The notes under the pieces are model-generated. The model was not told where the DNA came from. It saw only the letters and a list, made by a program, of their open reading frames with translations, and did no database searches. From the NCBI RefSeq assembly GCF_028640845.1, contig NC_080546.1, forward strand, positions 57,361,409 to 57,425,408: a DNA stretch of 64,000 bases, read 5' to 3'. The position numbers were made by a program, and so were the translations under genes. This document shows positions 1 through 11,035 of this stretch, in pieces. Origin of the DNA: Ahaetulla prasina (lineage: Eukaryota; Chordata; Lepidosauria; Squamata; Colubridae). Position 1 is the stretch's first letter. Each line of letters starts with the position of its first letter.

Positions 1-1155
1 ATTGAATCATATATTTCAAAGATCCTGGGGAACTTTGGAAAACTTCCAGAGGACTGGAAAAGAGCTGATGTGATTCCCATCTGCAAAAAAAAAGAAAAGA
101 AAAGAAAAGTGGGGTGGGGTGGGGTGAGGAACCAGATACAGGAAACTACAGACCAATCAGCACGACATCAATAACTGGAAAGATCCTGGAAAAGATAATA
201 AAGCAACAGATCTGTGAAACACCTAGAAACAATAAAATTATAACCAGAAGCCAACATGGGCTTGTCAAAAACAGGTCGTGCCAAATAAATCTTATTCATT
301 TTTTGAACAAGTGACTGAATTAGTGAATCAGCGAAATGCAGTGGACATAATATACTTAGATTTCATTTGAAGGCATTTGACAAAGTATTTCTTGGTAAGC
401 TAAAAAAAAATGTGAGATAGACAACATCACAGACAGATGGATTTGTAATTGGCTGATGAAATATACTCAATGTATAGTCCTTTATTGGAGTTATGTACAT
501 CTACATTCACTATGGAGTGAAGTCAGCCATGGGTACCCCAAGGTTCTGTTTTAGGCCCAGTACTAATCAACATCTTCATAAATTATTTAGATGAAGGAAT
601 AGAAGGGGAACTCATCAAATTTGCAGACAACAGCAAACTGGCAGGAATAGCCAACACCGTAGAAGAAAGGCTCAAGATTCAGATGGATCTTGACAAACTT
701 GAATACTAGTCTGTCAAGATCCATCCGGATCCATCTACCCTATCTAACAAAATGAAATTCAAATGTAGAGAAAAGTAAGGCTTACTTACTTCGTACAGTT
801 ACAGATTAGATGAAACCTGGTTCAATAGAAGTAACTGAAAGAGATCTTGGAGTCCTAGTGGACAATCACTTAAATATGAACCAGCAGTGTGCAGCACAAT
901 CCTATGTTGCATTAATAAAGATCATTAGTACCACTTTATAAAGCCTTAATAAGACCACACTTAGAATACTCCAGTTTTGGCTACCATATTATAAAAAAAG
1001 ATGTTGAGATGTTGGAAAGCACAAAAAAAGCAACAAAGATAATTAGGGGGCTACAGGCTAAAACATATGAAGAATGGTTGCAGGAATTGGGTATATCTAC
1101 TTTAATGAAAAGAAGGACTACGAGTGACATGATAGCAGTGTTCCTATATTTACCC
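1..1155 (+). mobile_element. CR1 LINE relic (reverse transcriptase part), truncated at the window edge
   Basis: Conceptual translation in shifting plus-strand frames shows the order of motifs of a CR1-clade reverse transcriptase: GNYRPI (about 145), SQHG (about 250), VDIIYLDF-like (about 340), a degraded PQGSVLGP (about 535) and FADN at about 619, where an active enzyme has FADD. After that come the CR1 thumb and C-terminal segments (DLGVLVDN, LVRPHLEYSS-like, SYEEWLQELG). There are many stops and frameshifts, so it is a dead copy. The catalytic second aspartate is changed to asparagine. It matches the element at 23.95-25.04 kb segment by segment. The 5' end lies outside the window; the 3' end stops abruptly where a different, reversed LINE fragment begins. 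Confidence 0.85.
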
Positions 1156-1640
1156 ACCTTACTAAGGATAGCTATATCATTTTGTGCTTCTATATCCTTA
1201 ATTCTTTGGGCAGCTCTTTTTGTGAATTGTTCTCCTGTTATGCAAGAGACAGGAAGGTCACAGCTCCTTACAAAATTTGTTAGTTTGGTGATCCAGGAGA
1301 TTTGTGATTGTAATTTTATTTGCTCTAGTAGACATAACTTGGGGAGTCTATCGGTCTCCATTTCATTGACTTTGCACCAGTAGTTATATGCTCTAATTTT
1401 GGGTAGTGCATGAATTGTATGAATCCCCAATTCAGCCCTTACTGCTGCAGCAGATGTTCTTGGATCTACACCCAGAATACATCTCAAATGTTGAGGCTGT
1501 TTGTTCTGGGGCTGTGGTTGAATATAGACCCCAAACTTCTGCTCCATACAGGAGCATAGGGGTAACCTTAGCTTTGTATACTTTAATTAATGAGGCTAGA
1601 CAAAGTTCTATACAAAGAAAAGAGCACACATATCTTACAC
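1150..1640 (-). mobile_element. Degraded non-LTR retrotransposon C-terminus, opposite strand, clade unresolved
   Basis: Two overlapping minus-strand frames together read like the region after a LINE reverse transcriptase. One holds PMLLYGAEVWG (about 1528-1560); the other, one frame over, continues with CILGVDPRTS, AAVRAELGI and IRAYNYWCKV down to about 1160. The LLYGxEVWG and RAELG...NYW pattern is typical of the C-terminal end of several non-LTR clades. It does not match the CR1 or L2-like elements elsewhere in the window. One frameshift separates the halves. The exact clade cannot be named without a search. Confidence 0.6.
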
Positions 1641-2490
1641 AAACTAGGTAAAATCATCACTGCTTTGCTGATATAGGATGATGGACCTCCTAGCTCTTTG
1701 TGGAGACAAAATGACACAGTGATATAAAATGTCCAATTCTTCAGGGGCAATGTTACTATTCTGGCTGTTCCAACTGCGTAAAGCTATCAAAATTAAGGCT
1801 GATTTCAAACAAGGCAGAATTGACATCTGTGAGAAGTCTTATTGGTTTTAGACGAGCATATCAGTCACATTTGATCATTGGGCAATTGTTGATGTTTGAA
1901 AGCTGATTTAATATTTCAGATGTACAGTAGCACAACAGCTAGGCCAGCTTATTATATTAATCACACAAAAGACAATGGTAATAGACCATATGATAACCAA
2001 TGATAATCAGACCATATTATATTAATTACATGCACAGAGAAAGATTCTAGAAGGTTTTTTTTTTAATTGAACATGTTTTCAGCTTTGCTTACATATATTC
2101 AGTTACTGGTACCACACTATCTCTTGTTCAGTTGCTATAGAAACCATATCCTGCTAGCATTTCCACCTAACACCGTTCTAAATTCAGTCTGTACCTCTGA
2201 AGTCTATTAATTAGTCAATAACATACTTGCCTGCCCTATACTTAGCTCTACTGTTACCTCTTCTCTTACCAATAATTTGACCATTCTGATAAATGATTGC
2301 AAACCCTTATAAGGTTTATTGTGAGAATAACAATGTAATCTATATTCAGCAGGACAGATACAGGCATATTATAACTGAATTTACTCATTCAGATTGTTCA
2401 GAATATAATACTAGCAAAACCTGCCAGATTTGAAGATATATTAGCAGAGTTTCTTACAGTTTCAGTTCTACATATACAGTATGGTCAATA
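1641..2490. other. AT-rich intronic stretch, no gene seen
   Basis: No exon, RNA gene or clear repeat family recognised. A short plus-strand reading around 1845-1895 (GFRRAYQSHL) resembles a LINE reverse transcriptase segment, but is too short to claim. The rest looks like unique or very old sequence of the upstream GPM6A intron. Confidence 0.5.
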
Positions 2491-2492
2491 TC

Positions 2493-2872
2493 TATGGAGA
2501 TTCTCAGTCATCCAGGTCGTGGTTGTCCCAAAGGTGCTTTTTCAAGAGGCAACTGGACTTCCTGGTTTTTCTTTGAAGATGTTTTGCTTCTCATCCAAGA
2601 AGATTTTTCAACTTGGCTGGATGTACAGCTTCGTGTACAGTTCCAAGAAGGCTCCAAACCCATTTGCACTACTCAGGTGACCCTAACAACACAGATAAAA
2701 TTCCAGGTAGCATCAACAACTCTCTAAATGAATGCAAATGACCACCTGTCTGCAAGGAGTATAAATCCTTCCATTCCCACCATTCAGCCAGAGTTGAAGA
2801 GGCTTCTTGAATAAGAAGCAAAATGTCTTGAAAGAAAAACCAGAAAGCCTCTTGAAAAAGAACCTTCAGGAC
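2493..2872. mobile_element. Penelope-like element terminal repeats, head-to-head pair
   Basis: The left part (2493-2615) is a minus-strand copy and the right part (about 2625-2872) a plus-strand copy of the same terminal sequence, which also occurs at 4.7-6.2 kb and 54.5 kb. Shared blocks include GTCCCAAAGGTGC, CTTTGAAGATGTTTTGC and, in the other orientation, GAGTTGAAGAGGCTTCTT. The family is assigned because the 4.7-6.2 kb copy carries the C-terminal endonuclease reading frame typical of Penelope-like retroelements. A degraded hammerhead-like core lies at about 2794-2827 (UUGAAGA ... AAAAUGUC). The pair could fold back on itself. Confidence 0.7.
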
Positions 2873-3086
2873 TACATATATAGTCCAATTTAGTCTGTTT
2901 CAACATTACTGAAATTGAATGTAAAATATGCTGAATCTGAGTTAAAGATTGCTGATGGCAAAGGAAAACATTTTGATGGAATTAGTAGTGTGACTTACCT
3001 CAAAATAATGAATGCATTGGTCAGTCACAATAATTGCCATTCATAGATACATAATGTAGATAAATAAATTAATGTAACTTGACCAT

Positions 3087-4105
3087 ATTTATTTATTTAT
3101 TTATTTATTTATTTATTCAAATTTATATACCGCCCTATCTCCCGAAGGACTCAGGGCGGTTCACAGGCAAATAAAACAGCATATATATACAAATTAAGAA
3201 AACCATTAAGAAAACATATTCAAAAAGCCTGATTATTAAAATAATATAGATATTAAAACCAATTAAAACCCCTATAAAATTTAAAAATTTAAAATTAGAA
3301 AATTTAAAAAACTAGTCCAGTCCCGCGCAGATAAATAGGTGTGTTTTAAGCTCGCGACGGAAGGTTCGGAGGTCTGGAAGCTGGCGGAGTCCTGGGGGGA
3401 GTTCGTTCCAGAGGGTGGGAGCCCCCACAGAGAAGGCCCTTCCCCTGGGCGTCGCCAGGCGGCACTGTCTAGCTGACGGCACCCTGAGGAGTCCCTCTCT
3501 GTGAGAGCGCACGGGCCGGTGAGAGGTATCCGGTAGCAGTAGACGGTCCCGTAAGTAGCCCGGCCCTATGCCATGGAGCGCTTTAAAGGTGGTTACCAGA
3601 ACCTTGAAGCGCACCCGGAAGGCCACAGGTAGCCAGTGCAGTCTGCGCAGGATAGGTGTCATACGGGAGCCACGAGGGGCTCCCTCTATAACCCGCGCAG
3701 CCGCATTCTGAACTAACTGCAGTCTCCGGATGCCCTTCAAGGGGAGCCCCATGTAGAGAGCATTGCAATAATCCAGGCGAGACGTCACGAGGGCGTGAGT
3801 GACCGTGCACAGGGCATCCCGGTCTAGAAAGGGGCGCAACTGGCGCACCAGGCGAACCTGGTAAAAAGCTCTCCTGGAGACGGCCGCCAAATGATCTTCA
3901 AAAGACAGCCGTTCATCCAGGAGGACGCCCAAGTTGCGCACCCTCTCCATCGGGGCCAGTGACTCGCCCCCGACAGTCAGCCGTGGACTCAGCTGACTGT
4001 ACCGGGATGCCGGCATCCACAGCCACTCTGTCTTGGAGGGATTGAGCTTGAGCCTGTTTCTCCCCATCCAGACCCGTACGGCCTCCAAACACCGGGACAG
4101 CACTT
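3087..4105 (-). mobile_element. L2-like (Jockey-superfamily) LINE, 3' part with open C-terminal frame
   Basis: A 263-codon minus-strand frame (3312-4103) encodes the C-terminal third of a LINE polyprotein. It has NPSKTEWLW, VRNLGVLLDE, TSRLDYCNALY, LQLVQNAAARVI, LRRLHWLPV and WNELPPGLR in the order seen in L2/CR1-type enzymes. The 3' UTR follows leftward to a GGGCGGT/ACCGCCC hairpin (about 3130-3162) and an (AAAT)n tail, seen on the plus strand as ATTT repeats at about 3087-3117. The 5' end is truncated, as expected from incomplete reverse transcription. The GC-rich, uninterrupted frame suggests this is younger than the copies at 8.8, 20.6, 25.4 and 28.7 kb. L2 versus a CR1 subgroup is not settled. 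Confidence 0.85.
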
Positions 4106-4700
4106 CGATGTTAGTGCAGCAGATTTGCTAGCCCAACTAAAGTAAACTAAATTTATATTTGGCTTGTTCCTTGAATGGAACAAGTTGAGAAGGAGACCTA
4201 CTAGTTTAGAAGGAATCAATAAAAACAATAGTTGATGTAATGAAATTAAAAATATACATGAAAAGGTAATGGGATTTGTTTTTGCATTGAAACAATGCTA
4301 CACATTTAAAAGTATGCAGAAAATATTAATTATCATGATGACCCATATGTTAACTCAATATTTAGTCACTAGGATTATTAAAATGATGTGGCTAAATATT
4401 CATGACCATTCTCTACTCATAATAAGTCCCTTATGTCCTACTTGCCCATACAAGTGACTGTAATTGCAGGAGAAAAGGTGGCAAGTCTAGCTAATGGCAC
4501 ACCCATCCTGCCTGCAAATATTTCTGTTCCCCTGAGAACCAGTTGTAACCTTATGCAGTGTAATAAGATGGAAGCAGAGAAATAAACTCAGAGTTTAGGG
4601 TTTTTTTTCCTATTTATATTATATTTATATTTCCTATTTATATTATATTTATATTATATGAATTATATTATATGATTTTCCTATTTATATTATATGATTT
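4106..4700. other. AT-rich intronic stretch with imperfect TATTTATATTA repeats
   Basis: No gene seen. Around 4610-4695 a short unit (about TTTATATTATA) is repeated imperfectly several times, giving a low-complexity AT tract. Confidence 0.5.
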
Positions 4701-4719
4701 AAAACTTGTGAATGTCATC

Positions 4720-5850
4720 CACTGTGAATTGTCCCAAAGGTGCTATTTTAAGAAGCAACTGGACTTCCTTGTTTTTCTTTGAAGATGTTTTTCTTTGAAG
4801 ATGTTTTGCTTCTCATCTAAGAAATTTCTTCAGCTCTGACTAGATGGGGAGAATGAAGGATTTATACTCCTTGCAGACAGCTCATTTGCATTTTTTAGAG
4901 AATTGTTGATACCACTTGGAGATTTATCTGTGTCCTCAGGGTCACAGTATAAATGGATGTGGAGCCTTTTTAGAACTGTTGGAACTGTTCACAACTACAA
5001 CTGTTGTGTTGTAGACTGGAGGTAGATGATGTTGTATTCCCCTCCCCTCTGTTGAGAGAAGGCTGTTCAGTTTTGACATAGATGGCCTCTTTGATGCATC
5101 TTTCAAACCAGTGGGCCTCTCTGTCCAAAATGTGGACTTAGCTGTCTTCAAAAGAGTGGCCTTTGTTAAACGCAGATGGACTGCTGAATCTTGTCCTGAT
5201 GGGTTTGTTTCCTGTGTTGTGCCATGCTTTTATGAAGTGGTTGCTTCTCCCTGCCCAATATACAGATCTGCACATGGCTCACTGCATTGTGCTGCATATA
5301 CCACCTTGCTCAGTTTTTGTCTCAGTTTGTGTCTCAGTTATCCTTGGAGGTTGATAAGCTTCTGCCTTAGTGTATTCTTGGGTTTGAAGTGTGCATGTAT
5401 GTTGTGTTGTCTGAAGATCCTCTTGAGCTTTTCTGATATTCCTGCAATGTATGGAATGACAACGTTGCTTCATTTATTGTTCTCTTCTCTGTCTGTTATG
5501 GAGGAGCTCCTGTTGGGTCTTTTTTGAGATTTGATGAATGCCTGCTTGGGATAGCCACACATTCTGAGGGCTTCTTTGATGTGTTTTAGTTCTTTTTCTT
5601 TCCCATCTTTGTTGGTAGGCAGGCCTTCAGCTTGGTGGTGTAAGGTTCTGATAACTCCCATTTTGTTCTCCAGTGGGTGGTGAGAATCAAAATGTAAATA
5701 TTAACCTCTCTGTGTGGGTTGTCTGAAAACTTCAGTGTTAATGCTTCTGTCTTCCTTAATGTGTACTACATAGTCCAGGAAGGTAGACTATTTTCCCTAA
5801 CATCTTCCTTGTGAATTTGATGTATCTGTCCACAGAGTTGATATGTTTGG
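4720..5850 (-). mobile_element. Penelope-like element with endonuclease-region coding relic
   Basis: Read on the minus strand, the 5.66-4.94 kb segment translates (with stops and frameshifts) to the region following a Penelope-like reverse transcriptase and its GIY-YIG endonuclease. Recognisable pieces are KELKHIKEAL and GYPKQAFIKS (about 5530-5600), DLYIG at about 5260, SGQDSAVHL-like (about 5200), then RxAHWFER-like and SLLSTEGRG-like (about 5100-5040). The family is known as a GIY-YIG-bearing retroelement group. The element ends in the terminal repeat at 4730-4850, which holds a hammerhead-like core on the minus strand (CUGAAGA at 4827-4833). It is inactive. Confidence 0.75.
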
Positions 5851-6235
5851 TGAAAAAGGCCATCTATGTCAAAACTGAACAACCCTCTCTCAAAAGAGGG
5901 GGAGGGATATGATTGCATCTATCTCCAGGCCACAACACAGTCCTTTTCAATGGTTCCAAGAAGACTTCACACCAATTTGCACTACTCAGGTAACCCTGAT
6001 GACACAAATATATCTCAAGGTGACCTCAGTGACTCTCTAAAAGAATGCAAATGACCAGCTGCCTGCAAGAAATAGAAATCTTTCCATTCCCCACCATCCA
6101 GGCAGAGTTGAAGAAATTTCTCAGATGAGAAGCAAAACGTCTTCAAAGGAAAGTAATTAAGCCCAGTTGCCTCTTGAAAAAGTACCTTTGGGACAACTAT
6201 GACCTGGATGACTGAGAATCTCCATAGACATCTGC
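5851..6235 (+). mobile_element. Penelope-like element 3' part, inverted partner of the preceding copy
   Basis: It starts inside the endonuclease C-terminal reading (MSKLNNPLSKEG at about 5866, equivalent to VKTEQPSLNRG of the family). It continues through the non-coding tail to the terminal repeat with TTGAAGAAATTTCTCAG, GAAGCAAAACGTC and GGATGACTGAGAATCTCC. It abuts the minus-strand copy head to head. The hammerhead-like core at 6108-6141 is degraded at the first core base (U for C) and in the GAAA box (AAAA). Confidence 0.72.
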
Positions 6236-7000
6236 TGTGAAATTCACATGCCACAACTGACTATTTTGAGCTTGGGGGCCAGGCACATTAATAGATTTTG
6301 GAGGCTGGCTTAAATAAGTTTTACTAATTTTGCCATTAACTTCAGATTGCTGCTGGATATAGAACATGAATCGGAAGAGTAGTTTGGTGTTTATGACAAG
6401 TGATGGTTGTCAGGGATGCTTTAATGAGGTTGTTGACCAACAATAGTTATACAAGTATATTCTCAATATAGTAGCTTATAGTATTTAATTATTTTTATAC
6501 ATGTATTCTATCTTACAGTACTTCTAAGAACTCAAAGGTTATATGTATAACTGCAATAGCTGGAAGAGTTTATGTAATTTATATCATTCTTTATTTCTGA
6601 ATGATATACATGATCCATTGCATGCATTTAGAATTCAGTAGACAGTGTACAATAATAGTACTGTTGATTGTGCAAAATAAAATCATTTAAACAGAAGGTT
6701 TATAAAAGCAGTATGTCACCTGATATATTATGGAATTATATCAATGTAAAAGTGTTGATAATAATCATTCATACAAATAGGAAACAAATAAAGGACAACT
6801 GACCTGACCATTAATCATGAAGAGATTGGAAGACTCAGAAGCCATTCAACCCCCTCCTATGGATGTTCATGGAATGATATTTTTTTTGTCAGTATTTCTA
6901 TATTTGCGTCAAAAATTTGAGTTTGGAATGCTATGTACAGATATTCCTACAAGAAAAATGGGACAAAAATCTAAAAGAAATAAAATAAAATATATGTTAT
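6236..7000. other. AT-rich intronic stretch, nothing recognised
   Basis: No exon-like open frame with flanking splice sites and no repeat family identified. A 74-codon plus-strand open frame (6817-7041) has no recognisable features and runs into a MITE, so it is treated as chance. Confidence 0.5.
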
Positions 7001-7004
7001 TGAT

Positions 7005-7156
7005 TAGTGTTTCTCAAACTTGGCAACTTGAAGATATGTGAACTTTAACTTCCAGAATTTCCCAGCCAGAAAACCTGTCTGGAGAATTCTGGGAGTTAAA
7101 GTATTCACAGCTTGTCAACTTTATAAGACAGTTATAAGACTGTTGAGAATTGCTTG
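7005..7156. mobile_element. hAT-type MITE (foldback), degraded
   Basis: The left end reads TAGTGTTTCTCAAACTTGG and the sequence becomes self-complementary around CCAGAATTTCCCAGCCAG ... CTGTCTGGAGAATTCTGG. It then declines toward GTTGAGAATTGCTTG at the right. CAGTGTTTCTCAACCTTGG-type ends are characteristic of a common non-autonomous hAT family in squamates. No clear 8-bp target duplication survives, and a small internal duplication (TTATAAGAC twice) lies near the right end. Confidence 0.65.
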
Positions 7157-7239
7157 ATCTACTGCAATATTCTGAATTTACTGCATAAAGGAGAAGAAAA
7201 GGAAAATGGAGCTTGGTGATTCGGCTTTCAGAAACACTA

Positions 7240-7480
7240 GCTGTCCTCAGTTGTATTTATGGGGTCCTTCATGTTCCTGAGGTTGATTGTTTTCTTACAG
7301 ACATTTATTACTATTACCCAACTAGATAATGTCATCAGTGCTAGTAGGGATTCAGGTTTGGTCTCAGTTTTATTCTAGTGGCTTGGTCAATGTTGGCAGG
7401 AGTGATCTTGGTGGGTTTTTTCTTTTCTCTTTTTAGTTGGACTGTTTACTGTTGGCTTGTTTGGCAGTTCTTTGACTGGG
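7240..7480 (-). mobile_element. Second Penelope-like terminal-repeat family, fragment
   Basis: The minus strand reads CACTGATGACATTATC, TAGTTGGGTAAT, then AATGTCTGTAAGAAAAC. This is the same layout as the 62.7-63.0 kb foldback element (TGTTACCTAGTTTGGGTAATGAAAC, in two runs). An intact CUGAUGA hammerhead-type box sits at 7332-7338 (minus), with a stem of GAUAAU/GGGUAAU type after it. A few extra bases interrupt the GAAA box. Assignment to Penelope-like elements is by analogy with the other copies; I see no coding part here. Confidence 0.5.
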
Positions 7481-8774
7481 GTATTGTCTGTATGTATTTA
7501 ATTTTAAGATTGTGCCTAAACTTGTAAGGTCCCTTCCCACCCTATTTGTTTTTTCTTTATCATGACCTTCAAATCCTAAATTTATGTCACTAACAGTAGA
7601 TAAACTATTCAGAATTTTTTTCTGACAGTGGTTGTAATGTAAAGAATGAAAATGCTATTAAATAAAGAAACAAATCAGTGTTTAACATGTTTTCTATAGC
7701 CACCATTTACCCAGATGTTTGTGTGAATTAGATGTATATCCCTATAGCGAAGAAAAGAGAATAATTTACTGGGTTCATCCTGTGTACATCACTCTAATTC
7801 ATATTTGCAACTGCAGAAATTTTGAAAACAGACTGAAGGGCAGAGTTTAAGTTTGTGATAAAATGGGATCATGCTATCTTTCTTTATTTTCTTAGCATTC
7901 CCAGCCAGACAAAAGAGGAAGTTAACTCTATAGTTAGCAAGTTTATTTGAGGAAGAATCCAAATGTGTTAATTGTGGTTTATGACTCATCTGGGAAAAAA
8001 TATTGCTCAGGGATGAAGAGACATTAACATGGACCATTAATATGGAACATTTTTTGCTTTATTATTTTTATGGATTTTAAATTGTAAGGTGTTGAGAGTT
8101 TTTTTGGATTCAGGTGGCTTTTAACAAATTAAGTATATAAATCAAAATAAATATCATGCAGTTTTATTTGCCAACAACATTTATCTGTATTTTGTATATC
8201 AAAGATGTTGAGACTTTTTTTTTGGTAACAAAAGAAAATATTATTGCAACAGCTAATTGCAGTTACTACATTATGTTGGCTCTATTCCACCTCAGTTCAC
8301 CTATTATTCAGGCTAATAATGGAATATAAATCATTCAAATTCTGCTGGCTCAGAAATATTAATATTTCAGTTAGAATATTGCATTTTAGAACTGCAGACA
8401 TTTTAATTTTTTATGTGTTTATTAGATAAATATTTTTCTATAATCCAAGAAACCTGCAGCATTGATCATATAGTTTCTTTGCATGAGGTAATGCTTAATT
8501 TTAAAATGAAGGAAATGGAAATAAGACACAGGAGTGAAAATGACATCATATTTGATAATGGTCAAAAAGCTAAAAATACATGCTGTCTGCGACAGTGAGG
8601 CTGAAAATGAGATGAAGCTGTTGTTTTTTCCTTTTCACCTCAAATGTAGCAATCTATATCCAGGGATGCCTGTAACCAGCTTTTACTGCTTGTCTTTGAC
8701 TAGAAAAAAATAGTCAGTACAGATTACTAATAAGATTGATCTGGATTGAGAATGTCTGATAAATATATTGCACG
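7481..8774. other. AT-rich intronic stretch, nothing recognised
   Basis: No gene, RNA or repeat family I can support. Several 60-80 codon open frames occur on both strands but none shows a domain, a splice context or codon bias. Confidence 0.5.
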
Positions 8775-9612
8775 TTATTTGTTTGTTTATTTATTAAATT
8801 TATGTTCTGCCCATAATGTTTGGATATGACTTTGGGTGGCTTATAAACATTAAAACTATAGTAAAGCAAAACAATACAAAGATAATAAATACTGTTAAAG
8901 GACGGGGAAGAGGGAAACACAAAGTACACAGGGAAAGATAGGGTTTTTCTTTATCAAATAGCTACCTCCATAATGGTGTGCTACTGTTGGGCAATGCCAG
9001 GTCTTAAGGCACTTATGGAAAGTCAAAAGGGTGGGTGCAGTTTTTACCTCAGGAGGATATGATGTTCCAAAGAGCAGGAGCATGGCAGAAAAAGCTTCTC
9101 CTGGACCCTGTCAGTTGGCATTCCTTGATTGATATGACTTGGCTGCCTCATGCCACCTCTGCCAGCATGGGCAGAGCAGGCCAATCCCATTGGCTGAGAT
9201 GGTTCTTCGATAACCTGGACCTATGCCACAAAGAGCTTTGAAGGTAATGACCAAGACCTTGAATTGCGTCCAGAAGCAAACTGGCAGCCAATGCAGCTCA
9301 TGTAACATGGTCACCCTACGGGCCCCAAGAACTACCTGCACCACTTTAATCTGCACCAGTTGTAGCTTCAGAATACATTTCAAATACAACCCCATGTAGT
9401 GCATTGCGATAGCCGAGGTATGAGATAACCAGAGCTTGCATAACTGAGAACAGGGACTTGTGATCCAAGAAAGTTTGCAATTGGCACACAGTATGGAGTT
9501 GTGCAAAGACTCTCCTAGCCGTGACTGCACCTGCTGTTTGAGCAGGAGTTGTGAATCCAGGAGAAACACCACGTTGCACACCAGCTCTGTCTGAGGTTGT
9601 ACAATCTTGCAT
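8775..9612 (-). mobile_element. Old L2-like LINE copy, 3' end, frame-broken
   Basis: Minus-strand frames 9346-9612 and 9111-9581 carry decayed equivalents of the 3.1-4.1 kb element: QALVISYLGYRNALH, LKLQLVQ, LHELHWLPVC and FKVLVITFKALCGIGPGYR. The coding part is split between two frames, with stops. The 3' UTR to the left ends in TTTGGGTGGCTTATAAAC and an ATTT-type tail at about 8780-8800. Divergence is clearly greater than in the 3.1-4.1 kb copy. Confidence 0.78.
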
Positions 9613-9744
9613 CTTTTTGTTATTTTCTCAGAATGTATGTGCTATCTGTTACAATAATGAAACAAAATTTAATATATAATTAATGTATTGCTAGCTCCCA
9701 TACTAAGAATCCACAAGAAGCTATTGCATGTTTTTCTGTATATC

Positions 9745-10157
9745 TGTACGTGCACATAGTCCTCAATTTACGACCTCAGTTGAGCCCAGAATTTTTGTCA
9801 TAAGTCATTACAATTGTTAATTGCATGTGACCAAACTTGATTTGACAACAGTTTTTACAATGTTTGTAAAGTGAATAAGCACAGTCTTTAAGCAAATCAC
9901 ATAACCATTAAATGAACCCAGAATATCCAATGTGTGGGGTTAGTCATTTTCTGCTGGAAAATGTAAAAAAAAAAAAAAAGACTTCAAAAATTGTGGTCAT
10001 ATGCTTGTGAAATGCTGCATTTGGTTGTGAGCTGGTTGCCAAGCAACTGAAATTTGATCCCATGTTTAGAGGGAGACAGCAATCATAACATCAAAGATGG
10101 ATTATAAGTAGATTTTTTAAAATCCATCATAGCTGCAAACAGTTGTTAAGTGACTAT

Positions 10158-10160
<3 letters not shown>
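9745..10160. mobile_element. MITE with GTCCTCAATTTACGACC-type ends
   Basis: The left end reads TAGTCCTCAATTTACGACCT, and the body is rich in GTCATAAGT, GTTAAGTGA and GTTGCCAAGCA words. Parts of the same family recur at about 10.90-11.03 kb and 34.68-34.90 kb. The terminal words TAGTCCTCxAxTTACGAC and their complement mark a widespread non-autonomous DNA element of snakes; the superfamily is not assigned here. The right edge runs into the CA microsatellite. Confidence 0.55.
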
Positions 10161-10162
<2 letters not shown>

Positions 10163-10213
<51 letters not shown>

Positions 10214-10237
10214 ACACAGACACACACAGACACACAC
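10163..10237. repeat. (CA)n microsatellite, interrupted by GACA variants
   Basis: About 23 perfect CA units are followed by three CACACACAGA-type interruptions. The cysteine/valine-rich reading across it is a translation artefact. Confidence 0.97.
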
Positions 10238-10444
10238 CTTTGAAAGTTATTAAAAGTCAGCCTTATACTGAAATTTACTAAATGTGAAGAATACCAGGTT
10301 GGAGACTCTATCATACACATTTTATTTTGAATAGGGTCTTGCCAGAGAATTCTTTAGTTTATTACTTCATGTCAATAAATAAATAAAAATTAGTCCCCAA
10401 CCTGGTTGCTTCTTAGTTTTATTTAAGGTGTGCTCAGATATAAG

Positions 10445-10711
10445 TACAGTGGTACCCTGATACTCAACTACTTTGAAACTCATCAAGTTTGGAACTCAAC
10501 ACATTTTGACACTAAGATTTTGTCACAGTATTCATTGTTTGTTTGGTACTCAATGCACAAGCTAGAACTTGTTGGTGTTGGTTGCTTCACAACTCACTAC
10601 ATTATTACTTATGGGAAAAATTAGGTACTAATTGTTTTTTGTACTCATCGCACTTCCCAGAAGCAATTAACGATGAGTACTGAGTACTTATGAGTACTGA
10701 GGTCTACTGTA
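10445..10711. mobile_element. Tc1/mariner-like MITE, about 267 bp
   Basis: The ends are inverted: left TACAGTGGTACCCTGATACTC, in part matching the right GAGTACTGAGGTCTACTGTA read in reverse. TA flanks both ends, as expected of Tc1/mariner insertion. There is no coding sequence inside. The ends have drifted, so the family name is not given. Confidence 0.62.
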
Positions 10712-10894
10712 AGCTTGTTACAATATTTAAAGCATCATCACAGCAAAAATACTATCAGAAGACTAATAGGCCAATTATGTAGAAGAGTGTAGCTGTGTGA
10801 TAGAGCTTCAGGGAGGAAAAACTGTGAGGTGTACCTCCCCACTTGGGGGAGATACAGAGGGAGTCCAAGAGAGGTATGAAGAACCTTTTACTTA

Positions 10895-11035
10895 CAAGTA
10901 GTAACTATAATCATTCATTTGGTGACTCTTCAAAGTTACAACATCACTGAAAAAAGTGACTGTTTTTCATACTTACGACTGTTGCAGCATCTCCATGGGC
11001 AGCATAACACAATCCAATCTTTGACCTTTCTGTAA
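10895..11035. mobile_element. MITE fragment, same family as 9.75-10.16 kb
   Basis: It contains GTTACAACATCACTG, AAAAAGTGACTG and CTTACGACTGTTGCAGCAT, words of the right half of the MITE family with CTTACGAC motifs. Only part of an element is present. Confidence 0.5.

Noticed and set aside
10117..10320. Cysteine/valine repeat protein
   Set aside because: Translation of a (CA)n microsatellite.
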